Origin: Streptococcus parasanguinis ATCC 15912
GTDB lineage: Bacteria; Bacillota; Bacilli; Lactobacillales; Streptococcaceae
DNA length: 64,000 nucleotides
Direction: 5' to 3'
Assembly (NCBI RefSeq): GCF_000164675.2
Contig: NC_015678.1
Coordinates: forward strand, 1,798,001 to 1,862,000
The position numbers were made by a program, and so were the translations under genes. This document shows, one piece after another, positions 1 through 10,150 of this stretch. Each line of letters starts with the position of its first letter. The stretch's first letter is position 1. The notes under the pieces were generated by a model. That model was not told where the DNA came from. It did not search any database and worked only from the letters and a program-made list of their open reading frames with translations.

Positions 1-2
1 AG

Positions 3-980
3 GGGAAAGAAGAAAGAAAAGAACTGTTAAAATGGCTGATAAAACGGGTTCTACTGGTGATTCCAGTGACCTGCATCCTCTTGTGGATCTATGCCGTTTG
101 TCAAACCAGTAGCATCAAGGATCAGACCAAGATCGGTGTCACCTATATGACCATGAACAATGAGTTCTATAAAAGTATTCATTCGGAAATAAGTCGAATT
201 GCCGATGAGAAAGAGGCTCTTGTCTATGTCCGAGATCCAGAATTGGACGAAAAAAGGCAGAGCCAGCAGATCGATGATTTTTGCGCTCAAAAGGTAAATG
301 TGATTGTGATTAATCCGGTCAAAGGAGATAGTCAGCCCATTTTAAGGGCTCTTAAAAAAGCTAGAAAACAAGGAATTAAGATCATTGCAGTTGATACCCA
401 GATCAAGCATTTTAAGCCGGATGCCAGCATTGTCTCCGACAACTACCAAGCAGGAGTCTTGATTGCAAAAGAGCTGATGAAACGCTCTTCAAATGCTCGG
501 ATCCTTCTCTTGGAGCATAAGGGGACTGTTTCAGCAGATACGCGGATTCAGGGATTTAAGGATACCATCAAAGGACATGGGTCATATGAGATTATCTCGG
601 AACTAGAAACCAAGGGTCAGACGGAGATCGCTATGCCAGCTGTCCGTAAGTTCTTGCAGTCAGGGGGAAATGTCGATACTCTAGTTTCCTTGAATGACCG
701 TTCAGCTATAGGAGCTTTAGCAGCGATCAAGGAGCAAGGGATCACCCATTCCATTGCGATCTATGGGATTGATGGCTCACCAGATATGAAAACCTTGCTG
801 CACTCGACAGATGATGTTGTAGGAACCGTTGCCCAGTCTCCTTTGAAGATGGGAGACCGCGTGATGGAGGTCATCCAAGATATGGCTGATGGGAAGAGCT
901 ACCAAAAAGAAATAACCATTCCGGTTCAGATGATGACAAAGGAAAACATCGATCAATTTGATGTGAATGGGTGGCAGTAA
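3..980 (+). CDS. RbsB-like sugar-binding protein, membrane-anchored, probably 5'-truncated by window edge
   Basis: The protein resembles the periplasmic binding protein/LacI sugar-binding fold (ribose-binding type), with motifs such as IGVTYMTMNNEFYKSI near the start of the domain and VIVINPVKG further in. The frame is open to the window edge. A GTG at 57 is the first clear start inside, but it would cut the positively charged KWLIKR stretch off the hydrophobic segment, so translation probably begins upstream. There is no lipobox, so the protein is likely held by an N-terminal membrane anchor. It overlaps the kinase gene by one base (TAATG). An RbsB-like protein next to a kinase and regulator suggests a ligand-sensing partner of the kinase rather than a transport component. 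The ligand is unknown. Confidence 0.8.
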   Translation, partial: GKEERKELLKWLIKRVLLVIPVTCILLWIYAVCQTSSIKDQTKIGVTYMTMNNEFYKSIHSEISRIADEKEALVYVRDPELDEKRQSQQIDDFCAQKVNVIVINPVKGDSQPILRALKKARKQGIKIIAVDTQIKHFKPDASIVSDNYQAGVLIAKELMKRSSNARILLLEHKGTVSADTRIQGFKDTIKGHGSYEIISELETKGQTEIAMPAVRKFLQSGGNVDTLVSLNDRSAIGALAAIKEQGITHSIAIYGIDGSPDMKTLLHSTDDVVGTVAQSPLKMGDRVMEVIQDMADGKSYQKEITIPVQMMTKENIDQFDVNGWQ

Positions 981-2296
981 TGAGAAAATTTAGAGGTGTG
1001 AGATACAGTTTGGCCATCCTGATGGTCGTGAATTTTATCGCTGTGATGCTCAACAGTATCATCTATCTTCAAGCAACCAATTATATCATTGCCCAACGAC
1101 AAGCTTCCCTATTAGTAGAACGCTTAGAGCGCATTCCTTTTGCGCCCTCTACAACTTTTTGGTTGTCTGCACTCTTATTTGCTGGGATTGCCTTGATTTC
1201 CATGAGTCGTTATCGGTCTCAAACGAGTCGATGGTCCATTTTTGATAAGTGGAACATTCTGGAGATCCTCCTGATGTTGCTCTTGATGTGGGTCCAAAAT
1301 GTAGCTTATAACGGGCTCATTCTCTTGGTTTTTGCGGATATCTTCTATGGTTCCAAAGAGTTGAATACCAAGCGAGACCGCAAGTATTGGTTTGCGTTTA
1401 TCCTAGTGAGTTTCTTGATGCTTCTTGTGACCAATTCAGACGTCTTTTCGCTTTTCTTTCCGATTCCTTCTCTGGATGTCTATATTCATTTTTATCCTGC
1501 CTCCATTCGGATTCTGGCCTTTTTCTTAAAGAATTCCCTCTATGCCTTGAATATGGTGCTCTTCATTATTTCGCTTTTGTTCTATATTATGAATGTTCTT
1601 GCGGAAAACCACGAAGTGGAAGAAGAGTTGGCCATGGTTTCGAAGGTCAATACGGAGTTGAACAACTATATGGCCTTGTCTGAGAAGATTGCAGAAGATC
1701 GGGAGCGCAAGCGGATTGCTCGGGAGATTCACGATACCTTGGGACATGCGCTAACAGGGATCTCGGCAGGTTTAGATGCTGTTGGAGTCTTGATTGATAT
1801 CGATCCCAATCGGGCAAAAGAGCAGGTAAAAAGCGTATCAGAAGTTGTCCGGGAAGGGATTCAAGATGTGAGAGGCTCTCTCAACCGCCTCCGTCCAGGT
1901 GCCCTTGAGGGACGAACCCTCAAAGATGCTTTGGAAAAGATGATCCGCGAGTACCAGACACTTTCCAACTTGCAGGTTGATTTATATTATGAATGGGTCG
2001 ATGTCGATATGGACGTCATGATTGAAGATACGATCTTTCGTGTGATCCAAGAGTCTATGACCAATGCGGTTCGCCATGGTCATGCCAGTCAGATGAGCCT
2101 TCATTTTTTTGAGGATGAAGAAGATTACCTGATCGAGTTGCAGGACAATGGGGTTGGGTTTGAAACCTTGACCTATGGCTATGGGCTCAAGCAGATGATG
2201 GAACGAATTTCTATCCTAGGAGGACAGCTTCAATTTGAAAGTCGCGATGGATTTTTCACGCGCGTCAGTTTACCGAAATATAAAGAAGGGAGATAG
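980..2296 (+). CDS. Sensor histidine kinase, NarL/DegS (HisKA_3) class
   Basis: This is a membrane sensor kinase of 438 residues. About six hydrophobic segments fill residues 10-210. A coiled linker follows, then a HisKA_3 dimerisation box AREIHDTLGHALTG with the phospho-accepting His near residue 251, and a C-terminal HATPase with an N box (ESMTNAVRHG) and a G box (DNGVGF). ATG at 980 is chosen because it overlaps the previous stop by one base; an in-frame GTG at 971 is less likely. It lies in one operon with the binding protein before it and its NarL-type regulator after it. It probably phosphorylates that regulator when the RbsB-like protein reports a sugar. Confidence 0.9.
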   Translation: MRKFRGVRYSLAILMVVNFIAVMLNSIIYLQATNYIIAQRQASLLVERLERIPFAPSTTFWLSALLFAGIALISMSRYRSQTSRWSIFDKWNILEILLMLLLMWVQNVAYNGLILLVFADIFYGSKELNTKRDRKYWFAFILVSFLMLLVTNSDVFSLFFPIPSLDVYIHFYPASIRILAFFLKNSLYALNMVLFIISLLFYIMNVLAENHEVEEELAMVSKVNTELNNYMALSEKIAEDRERKRIAREIHDTLGHALTGISAGLDAVGVLIDIDPNRAKEQVKSVSEVVREGIQDVRGSLNRLRPGALEGRTLKDALEKMIREYQTLSNLQVDLYYEWVDVDMDVMIEDTIFRVIQESMTNAVRHGHASQMSLHFFEDEEDYLIELQDNGVGFETLTYGYGLKQMMERISILGGQLQFESRDGFFTRVSLPKYKEGR

Positions 2297-2298
2297 AG

Positions 2299-2985
2299 AT
2301 GGTGATAAAAGTAATGGTGGCAGATGACCAGGCCTTGATTCGAGAATCTCTGAAAATTATTTTGTCAGCCCACCCCGATATCGAAGTGGTGGCCACGGTG
2401 GAAGATGGGAATCACGTCTTATCTAGCATTCCGCAGACACATCCTGACCTGATCTTAATGGATATTCGGATGCCAGGCATGGATGGGGTTTTGGCGACAA
2501 AAGAAGTAAAAGAGCATTATCCGGATATCAAAATTATTATTTTAACGACCTTTGACGATGATGAATTTATCTATAGTGCGCTCAAGTATGGTGCTTCAGG
2601 TTATCTTTTAAAGGGAGCTTCGACAGAGGAACTCTATGAAGCGATTAAGGTGGTGTATCAAGGCGGAGCCATGATCAACCCGAATATCGCTAGTAAAGTC
2701 TTTCAAATTTTCTCACAAATGGCCAAAACCAACTTCTCTATTGCTGTGGATGAGGACAATGTTAAGGATTTGAGCACGACGGAATGGCGCATTATCCAAG
2801 AAGTCGGCTATGGGGAGTCCAATAAAGAAATTGCGGCCAAACTTTTCTTATCAGAAGGAACCGTGCGCAATTACTTATCAACGATTTTGGCGAAATTAAA
2901 CCTACGAGATCGAACGCAATTAGCGATCTGGTCAGTCCAAACAGGAGTGACGAGACGTGATTTTTCTAAAGGAAATACAGAATGA
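2299..2985 (+). CDS. NarL/LuxR-family response regulator
   Basis: The protein has an N-terminal receiver domain with the acidic pair near residues 9-10 and the phosphorylation Asp near residue 55 (LILMDIRMPGMDG). A C-terminal LuxR-type helix-turn-helix sits around residues 165-205 (SNKEIAAKLFLSEGTVRNYL). Its length of 228 residues is normal for the family. It starts 3 bp after the kinase stop behind a GGGAG ribosome site. It is the cognate partner of the HisKA_3 kinase. A reasonable target is the palindrome cluster ahead of the downstream mannose-type PTS, but no binding is shown by the sequence alone. Confidence 0.92.
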   Translation: MVIKVMVADDQALIRESLKIILSAHPDIEVVATVEDGNHVLSSIPQTHPDLILMDIRMPGMDGVLATKEVKEHYPDIKIIILTTFDDDEFIYSALKYGASGYLLKGASTEELYEAIKVVYQGGAMINPNIASKVFQIFSQMAKTNFSIAVDEDNVKDLSTTEWRIIQEVGYGESNKEIAAKLFLSEGTVRNYLSTILAKLNLRDRTQLAIWSVQTGVTRRDFSKGNTE

Positions 2986-4280
2986 AATTGAAGCGAAAGC
3001 ATCTTTGTTGGGGGATCGGTCTCCTTGTTGTGCTCTGTGCAAGCGCAGGTTTTTATTGGTGGAAACAGCAACCGACCGTACTCCATATCGGCGTTTATGC
3101 AGGTTCTAGCTGGGATGTGCCAACTAGTCAACGTTCCCATGCCTTGGATCGTGCGATTCAAAAATTTGAGAAATCCCATCCCCACGTCCGTGTAGAGTAT
3201 GAAAATGGGATTCCGCAGTCAGATTATTCAGATTGGCTCTCTGAAAAGATTGTTTCAGGAAAGACGCCAGATGTGTTTATGGTCTCTGAGCAAGATCTTT
3301 CCTTATTAGCAGCGCGGGGTGTGCTAGAAAAGTTAAACGGCTATATGGATCGAAAAGATCAAGCTGCCTTTTATCCCGTTGCCTTTGAATCGGGTGTCTT
3401 TCAGGGGCAAACCTATGCCTTGCCTTATGAAAGCAATCCGATTTTGATGTGTGTCAATAAAGATCTCTTGGATAAAGAAGGCATCGCGGTTCCCAAAGAA
3501 GGTTGGACCCTTGAAGAGTTCTATACGATTTGCAAGAAACTAACCAAAGATACCAATGGGGATGGGCAATTGGACCAATTTGGGAGTACAGAATACACCT
3601 GGAAAGAAGCCTTGGCGGCAAATGGAGGTTATCTCTTCCAAGGTGGCATGCTCAAGCTGACAGCTCCAGAGGTGAAAGAGTCTTTGACTTTTCTGCAAAA
3701 ATTGGAAGATCTAAATAAAAATTACAAGGTGAGCTCTAAAGATTTTGACCAGGGGAAAGTCGCCTTCTATCCCATGACCTTAGCCCAATATCGGACCTAT
3801 AAACCTTATCCCTACCACGTTTCTAAATATTCAAACTTCACCTGGACCTGTATCCCGATGCCTGCTAAGTCAAAAACGACCAAGGCAACCTTAGTCACGA
3901 CGACTTCTTTTGCTATGTCGGCTCGAAGTTCTCATTCCAAGTTAGCTTGGGAATTGATGCAACTCTTAACAGAGGATCCAGACATTCAACAAACCCTCTT
4001 TGCCCAATCCCAAGGGATCTCTGTCATGCCACAGGTCGTCAAGAGTCGCTCTAGTAAAGACCTTCTGCAGGTGGATGATTTTGGAACAGATTCCTTGACC
4101 AATCAGACCTTGAACCGCATCATGGAACAAGCTGTTGAAAGTAGTCCTAAAAATGTCTCAAAAGAGGTGCTAGAAAAGCTAGACTACTTGATTGGCAATG
4201 CCTTGCGCGATCAGGATGTCGAGAACCGCTTGCCTCAAATTCAGAGGGAGATTGAGAGTAGTCTACAGGTAGGAGTTTAG
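2982..4280 (+). CDS. Extracellular solute-binding protein, family 1 (sugar type)
   Basis: This 432-residue protein has an N-terminal hydrophobic segment (about residues 9-27) followed by a family 1 extracellular solute-binding fold with sugar-ABC-type features (FEKSHPHVRVEYENG, SEQDLSLLAARGVLEKL). The Cys in the hydrophobic segment lacks a good lipobox, so it is probably signal-anchored. The start overlaps the regulator stop (ATGA), so the two are translationally coupled. No ABC permease or ATPase is nearby. It may therefore be a second sensory binding protein for the two-component system, or feed a transporter encoded elsewhere. Confidence 0.85.
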   Translation: MKLKRKHLCWGIGLLVVLCASAGFYWWKQQPTVLHIGVYAGSSWDVPTSQRSHALDRAIQKFEKSHPHVRVEYENGIPQSDYSDWLSEKIVSGKTPDVFMVSEQDLSLLAARGVLEKLNGYMDRKDQAAFYPVAFESGVFQGQTYALPYESNPILMCVNKDLLDKEGIAVPKEGWTLEEFYTICKKLTKDTNGDGQLDQFGSTEYTWKEALAANGGYLFQGGMLKLTAPEVKESLTFLQKLEDLNKNYKVSSKDFDQGKVAFYPMTLAQYRTYKPYPYHVSKYSNFTWTCIPMPAKSKTTKATLVTTTSFAMSARSSHSKLAWELMQLLTEDPDIQQTLFAQSQGISVMPQVVKSRSSKDLLQVDDFGTDSLTNQTLNRIMEQAVESSPKNVSKEVLEKLDYLIGNALRDQDVENRLPQIQREIESSLQVGV

Positions 4281-4300
4281 AGCAAAATAAGATGGCATTT

Positions 4301-4380
4301 TGTCAAGTGACAGATGTCATTTTTTAATTGCTAAATGTCATATTGGGAATGTGACATTTGACAATATAAAAACGCTTTCA
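4301..4380 (+). promoter_or_regulatory. Palindrome cluster and cre site upstream of the mannose-type PTS
   Basis: Alternating TGTCA/TGACA half-sites lie at 4301-4305, 4308-4312 and 4315-4319. A longer inverted repeat follows (AAATGTCA at 4333-4340, TGACATTT at 4352-4359). A TTGACA at 4358-4363 could be a -35 box. TAAAAACGCTTTCA at 4367-4380 is the reverse complement of a near-consensus catabolite-responsive element. The palindromes are good candidates for the NarL-type regulator encoded just upstream, and the cre site implies CcpA control. Confidence 0.6.
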
Positions 4381-4420
4381 AATAGTCTACAATAGAGTCA
4401 AATAAAGGAGGCGTAGAAAA

Positions 4421-4858
4421 ATGAAATACCTCGTTTTGGTCAGTCATGGTGGACTGGCAGAAGGTCTAAAAACATCACTGGCCATGTTTGCTGGTGACAA
4501 GTTGGATCAGGTCATCGCAGTTGGACTCAAAGAAGGAAAATCGGTTGATGACTTCGCAGTTGATTTTAGAGAGAGCATTTCAGGATTGACAGCTGATGAT
4601 TCTGTTTTGGTCTTGGCAGATATCGTAGGTGGTAGTCCATTAACCACTGCAGCCACGGTTCTAGAAGAAGCTGGAAAGCTCGATGGAGCCTTGATCCTTG
4701 GTGGGATGAACCTTACCATGGCCTTGACGGCAGTTGTGATGAAGGATGTGTTGGATGGAGACGATTTATCAGCCACCATCTTATCAGAAGCACGATCTGC
4801 ACTACAGCCTTTTGAAGTTTCAGCCACTAGTGCTGAAGAAGATGATGACGATATTTAA
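4421..4858 (+). CDS. PTS mannose-family EIIA component
   Basis: This is the soluble IIA domain of a mannose/fructose/sorbose-family phosphotransferase system. It accepts phosphate from HPr on a His near residue 9 (VSHGGLAEG) and passes it to IIB. Its length of 145 residues fits a stand-alone IIA. The C terminus ends in a run of acidic residues. It has a strong AAAGGAGG ribosome site and is the first gene of the IIA-IIB-IIC-IID operon. The cre site and palindromes just upstream point to catabolite and two-component control. The sugar is not evident; amino sugars, mannose, or fructosyl or sorbose-type substrates are all possible. Confidence 0.93.
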   Translation: MKYLVLVSHGGLAEGLKTSLAMFAGDKLDQVIAVGLKEGKSVDDFAVDFRESISGLTADDSVLVLADIVGGSPLTTAATVLEEAGKLDGALILGGMNLTMALTAVVMKDVLDGDDLSATILSEARSALQPFEVSATSAEEDDDDI

Positions 4859-4872
4859 TAGGGAGGTACCTT

Positions 4873-5367
4873 ATGGTAGTAACATTTGTACGGATTGATG
4901 ACCGCATGATTCACGGTCAGACAGTCACACGCTGGGCAAAAGAAAAACCATGTGATGGTTTGATTGCCGTAAACGATGCAGCAGCATCAAACAAGGTTTT
5001 GATCCAAGCTTACAAAGGCGCATCAGACAAGAAAACCTTTGTATGGACAAAGGAAGCCTTTAAGGAAAAATCAGCAAAAGTAACAGAATCAGATAGTCGT
5101 TACTTCTTGATCACCAAAAATCCAATCGATATGAAGGAAATTTTGGTCGACCAAGGGTTTGTCCCAGGTGATGTCAAAGAAATCATCGTTGGCCCTGCAA
5201 ATGATCGTCCAGGTGCTGTGAAATTGGGGAATAACCAATCCATCACTCAGGAAGAAGCAGAAGCCTTCCAAGCCATTCAAGCAGCAGGCTACAAGGTGAA
5301 ATTCCAATTGTTGCCAGATGTTTCCATCGGTTATTGGGATGATTTCAAATCAAAATTTGGTTTTTAA
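4873..5367 (+). CDS. PTS mannose-family EIIB component
   Basis: This 164-residue cytoplasmic IIB protein carries the family motif RIDDRMIHGQ with the phospho-accepting His near residue 14. The IIB domain transfers phosphate from IIA to the incoming sugar bound by IIC/IID. The gene follows IIA by 14 bp behind GGGAGG. Stand-alone IIB is typical of the fructose/sorbose/N-acetylgalactosamine-type branches, whereas manL-type systems fuse IIA and IIB. This therefore appears to be an accessory system rather than the main streptococcal ManLMN. Confidence 0.93.
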   Translation: MVVTFVRIDDRMIHGQTVTRWAKEKPCDGLIAVNDAAASNKVLIQAYKGASDKKTFVWTKEAFKEKSAKVTESDSRYFLITKNPIDMKEILVDQGFVPGDVKEIIVGPANDRPGAVKLGNNQSITQEEAEAFQAIQAAGYKVKFQLLPDVSIGYWDDFKSKFGF

Positions 5368-5423
5368 ACCCAACAGTCTTATCTGTTAGGTAAATAAATT
5401 TACAAACAAAAGGAGCGTTTGTT

Positions 5424-6266
5424 ATGACAATTTCATGGATTCAAGCAATCTTGCTTGGTATTTTCGCCAGCTTGTCTTCAATGCCTGGTATGGGAGGTTC
5501 CAGTATCGGGAACTATACACTCGGTCGTCCCTTGATCGGTGGGTTGATTTCAGGTTTAATTCTTGGAGATGTGACAACTGGTATTATGGTCGGGGTTGCC
5601 CTTCAAGTCGTTTATATCGCCTTGGTAACACCTGGTGGTACCGTATCTGCCGATGTTCGTGCCATCTCTTATATCGGTGTTCCTCTTGCTATCTTGTTTG
5701 TGCATGCCAATAACATCACAGATGAAGCAGGAATCGCCGCAGCTGCAGCTCCAATCGGTGCAGCTGTTGGGACAATCGGTACAGTTCTTTTCTACGGTAC
5801 CGCTACTATGAACTTGGTATGGCAACACATTGGTTGGAAAGCCGTTGAAGAAGGAAACTTCAAAAAACTCTACGCAGTTGACTGGGTTTACCCTTGGATC
5901 TCTCACTTCCTCTTCTCTTTCCTTCCAACAATGATTATCACCAAATACGGTGAAAATATGGTTGATTTGATGAAACAATACCTTCCTATGGATGGTTACT
6001 GGATGAAAGCCCTCTTTACAGTCGGTGCTCTTCTCCCATGTGTCGGTATTGCCATCTTGTTGAAACAAATTGTTACAGAAGCAACTGACTTCATTCCATT
6101 CTTTGTTGGATTTACCTTGGCGAAATCTCTCGGATTGAACTTGGTATCCAGTGCCGTTGTTTCATTAATCTTTGCAGTAATCTACTATGAACTTGAAGTG
6201 ATCAAATCGATGAAAGCTGCTCCTGCTGGAGCGGTGGATCTAGACGATGATGAGGAGGATATTTAA
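5424..6266 (+). CDS. PTS mannose-family EIIC component
   Basis: This 280-residue polytopic membrane protein forms the sugar channel together with IID. It has several hydrophobic segments and the family-like N-terminal pattern GIFASLSSMPGMGG with Gly-rich loops (LIGGLISGLILGD). It ends in an acidic tail (DLDDDEEDI), like the IIA protein. The ribosome site is AAAGGAG. It is separated from IIB by 56 bp and from IID by one base. The length is typical for the family. Confidence 0.93.
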   Translation: MTISWIQAILLGIFASLSSMPGMGGSSIGNYTLGRPLIGGLISGLILGDVTTGIMVGVALQVVYIALVTPGGTVSADVRAISYIGVPLAILFVHANNITDEAGIAAAAAPIGAAVGTIGTVLFYGTATMNLVWQHIGWKAVEEGNFKKLYAVDWVYPWISHFLFSFLPTMIITKYGENMVDLMKQYLPMDGYWMKALFTVGALLPCVGIAILLKQIVTEATDFIPFFVGFTLAKSLGLNLVSSAVVSLIFAVIYYELEVIKSMKAAPAGAVDLDDDEEDI

Positions 6267-6267
6267 A

Positions 6268-7104
6268 ATGGCTGATAGAAAGAAAATTTCAAAGAAAACA
6301 TTAGCAAAAGCATTCCATCATTGGTATTATGGTCATTTGACTTGTTTCTCTCAAGAACATATGCAAACCTTCGGGTACTTGACTTCTATGCTTCCAATCG
6401 TAGAAGAAATGTATGACACAAAAGAAGAACAAAAGGATGCTATGCAAACCTATACGGCCTTCTTCAACACTGAACCACAACTTGGATCTCTTGTTGTAGG
6501 GATCACAGCTGGTTTGGAAGAAGCGCGTGCAAACGGAGATGCAGTAGATGGCGAAACCATCAACGGTATGCGTGCCGGTTTGATGGGACCAATCGCTGGT
6601 ATTGGTGACTCATTGGTCGTTGGTACCTTGATTCCAGTTCTCTTGGGGATTGCCCTTGGACTTTCTAAAGGTGGTAACATCGCTGGTGCTCTCTTCTACA
6701 TCGTCGTATGGAACCTTTTAGTCTACTTTGGTATGCGCTTTGCCTTCTTCAAAGGTTACCAATTAGGGGATAAAGCCGTTGAATTCCTTGTAGGACCAAA
6801 AGGACAAGCTCTTCGTAAAGCGATCAGCGTTGTCGGTGGTATGGTTATCGGTGCCGTAGCAGCTACTTGGGTATCTGTTACAACAGCCCTTCAATTTAAG
6901 AATTCTGAAGGAAAAGTCTTCTTGAACATTCAAGAAAAGATCGATGGTGTTTATCCAGGTCTCTTGACAGCAGCCTTCATCACTCTTTGCTGGTGGTTGA
7001 TGTCTAAGAAAAAAATTTCACCAAACAAAGTTATGTTACTTCTCGTTGTAGTTGCTTTGATCGGTGTTGCCCTTGGTATCTTCGACCCACATCTTAAATA
7101 CTAA
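6268..7104 (+). CDS. PTS mannose-family EIID component
   Basis: This 278-residue IID protein begins with a cytoplasmic region (KAFHHWYYGHLTCFSQEHMQ) typical of IID and has C-terminal membrane segments. The conserved GPIAGIGDSL motif lies mid-protein. ATG at 6268 is chosen because GAGGAGG at 6252-6258 gives good spacing; an in-frame ATG 21 bp upstream overlaps IIC and lacks a site. Together with IIC it makes the translocation unit. A terminator hairpin follows the gene. Confidence 0.93.
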   Translation: MADRKKISKKTLAKAFHHWYYGHLTCFSQEHMQTFGYLTSMLPIVEEMYDTKEEQKDAMQTYTAFFNTEPQLGSLVVGITAGLEEARANGDAVDGETINGMRAGLMGPIAGIGDSLVVGTLIPVLLGIALGLSKGGNIAGALFYIVVWNLLVYFGMRFAFFKGYQLGDKAVEFLVGPKGQALRKAISVVGGMVIGAVAATWVSVTTALQFKNSEGKVFLNIQEKIDGVYPGLLTAAFITLCWWLMSKKKISPNKVMLLLVVVALIGVALGIFDPHLKY

Positions 7105-7138
7105 GGAAAATAAAAAACGGATTTGCTAGTAGGAGTTT

Positions 7139-7190
7139 TTGAGAATGAAGTGAATTGACCTCCTTTACTTGCACTTCATTCTCAATTTTT
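7139..7190 (+). terminator. Stem-loop terminator after EIID
   Basis: TTGAGAATGAAGTG at 7139-7152 pairs perfectly with 7172-7185 and is followed by a T run. It probably lets only part of transcription reach the small membrane gene at 7206. Confidence 0.75.
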
Positions 7191-7205
7191 ATCAGGAGGA
7201 ATCCC

Positions 7206-7499
7206 ATGGTTACAAAACAAGAACTTGTCAATGGATATGAAACTGAAATCAAGTACCAACGTCACATGCTTGAAAACCTTGGTCGTTGGTTCAGCTTACT
7301 CTTTATCATTGCCAGTATTGGTGTGGTATTGATCTATCTCTTTCACAAAAGTTTCCTCCCACTCTTGATCCTCGGGATTTTACTAGCCTTGGTTGGAATT
7401 TTAGGCATGATTGTTTTTGGATACGGCATCTACCGCGGGCGGATTAATCTTCAAAAAGTGATCGATGATTTCAATCAAAAATTGACAATTTTAAATTGA
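7206..7499 (+). CDS. Small two-helix membrane protein, unknown function
   Basis: I do not recognise this 97-residue protein. It has a charged N terminus (KQELVNGYETEIKYQRHMLE) followed by two hydrophobic segments (about residues 28-45 and 49-72) and a short cytoplasmic tail. ATG at 7206 has AGGAGGA at 7194-7200; the upstream extension of the frame has no ribosome site. It lies just after the PTS terminator and before groES, so it could be a weakly expressed tail of the PTS operon or an independent gene. The layout resembles DUF202-type small membrane proteins, but I cannot assign it. Confidence 0.7.
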   Translation: MVTKQELVNGYETEIKYQRHMLENLGRWFSLLFIIASIGVVLIYLFHKSFLPLLILGILLALVGILGMIVFGYGIYRGRINLQKVIDDFNQKLTILN

Positions 7500-7508
7500 T
7501 ATTTTAGA

Positions 7509-7540
7509 AACATCTCATTTATTTTTGAGGTGTTTTTTTC
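7509..7540 (+). terminator. Terminator before groES
   Basis: AACATCTCA (7509-7517) pairs with TGAGGTGTT (7526-7534) with one G-T wobble and is followed by a T run. Confidence 0.75.
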
Positions 7541-7606
7541 TTGACTATTTCTGACCAAGTGATACAATAGAAACATAAGTTAGCACTTACGTATAGAGAG
7601 TGCTAA
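7541..7606 (+). promoter_or_regulatory. groESL promoter with CIRCE operator (HrcA site)
   Basis: TTGACT at 7541-7546 and TACAAT at 7563-7568 are separated by 16 bp. TTAGCACTT (7580-7588), nine bases, then GAGTGCTAA (7598-7606) form the CIRCE inverted repeat bound by the heat-shock repressor HrcA. The left arm differs from the consensus at its last base (T for C). No CtsR heptad is evident next to it. Confidence 0.92.
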
Positions 7607-7628
7607 AAACACGTATGGAGGAATGAAC

Positions 7629-7910
7629 ATGTTAAAACCATTAGGAGACCGTGTGGTCTTAAAAGTAGAAGAAAAAGAACAGACTGTTGGAGGTTTTGTC
7701 CTCGCAGGTGCGAGCAAGGCCGATACAAAAACAGCTGAAGTAGTGGCCGTTGGTGAAGGTGTGCGTACCCTAAGTGGTGAACTCATCGCCCCAGCTGTAA
7801 AAGCAGGAGATCAAGTTTTGGTTGAAAGCCACGCAGGAATTGAAGTTAAAGATGGGGAAGAAACCTACACTATCGTTGGAACATCAAACATTCTTGCAAT
7901 TGTAGAGTAA
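7629..7910 (+). CDS. groES: Co-chaperonin GroES (10 kDa)
   Basis: GroES forms the heptameric lid of the GroEL folding chamber in the cytoplasm. The protein starts [12 protein letters not shown], has the mobile-loop region near residues 17-33 and ends SNILAIVE, all typical. The start is ATG 7629, because GGAGG at 7617-7621 leaves seven bases, whereas the in-frame ATG at 7623 is too close. The length is then 93 residues, normal for the family. It is first in the groESL operon under CIRCE control. Confidence 0.97.
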   Translation: MLKPLGDRVVLKVEEKEQTVGGFVLAGASKADTKTAEVVAVGEGVRTLSGELIAPAVKAGDQVLVESHAGIEVKDGEETYTIVGTSNILAIVE

Positions 7911-9640
<1,730 letters not shown>

Positions 9641-9654
9641 CGTCGTAACCGCTA

Positions 9655-9957
9655 CAAATGATTGAGGCTTTGCCTCTAATCATTTGACGCCAGCCGCTAT
9701 GTTGCGGCCTACCTAATCATCTTACTAGCTCAAAGGGAGTGGAAGATTCTTTCTAATCTTCGCGACCAATCATAGGGTGAGCTGACTGACGCAGTAGTTG
9801 ATTGCTCAAAGCACTGCTTTGATGTGGCGGATAGGACTTGCGAAGCAAGTTCCCTAAATCTCCCTTCGCTTCTTAAGCTCGGAAGAGCTCTAATCAGCCT
9901 TGCGGGGGCGAGACAACGAACGAGTTTTTATAAAAACTCATTCTGTCTCGCTCCCTT
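9655..9957. repeat. Run of hairpins with BOX-like modules
   Basis: No gene is supported here. Consecutive stem-loops lie at 9655-9686, 9742-9761, 9806-9822 (TCAAAGCACTGCTTTGA) and 9834-9853, with a large stem at 9904-9957 that ends in a T run. GAGCTGACTGACGCAG and the CAAAGCA/TGCTTTG hairpin resemble boxC-like parts of streptococcal BOX elements as I remember them. The final stem probably acts as a terminator. The ORF at 9824-10009 looks accidental. Confidence 0.45.
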
Positions 9958-10150
9958 TTTATTGTGCTTTGGGATTTTCATTGGTTATGGAATAATATTT
10001 TTATTTTAAATTTTGTAACAGAAATGATAAATACTAATTAAAGAGGACTTGCGTAGATGCTTGAAAATCAAGCGTTTGCGGTGTTTTAAGGCGGAGAAAT
10101 ATTTGCCAACAAATTGCAATACAAATTAACTGATTTTGTAATAATTCTAG

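Noticed and set aside
51..290. Minus-strand ORF opposite the binding-protein gene
   Set aside because: It is a shadow of the plus-strand coding frame with no ribosome site.
9824..10009. 61-residue ORF in the gap after groEL
   Set aside because: It runs through hairpin sequences and a terminator stem, has no ribosome site and resembles nothing known.
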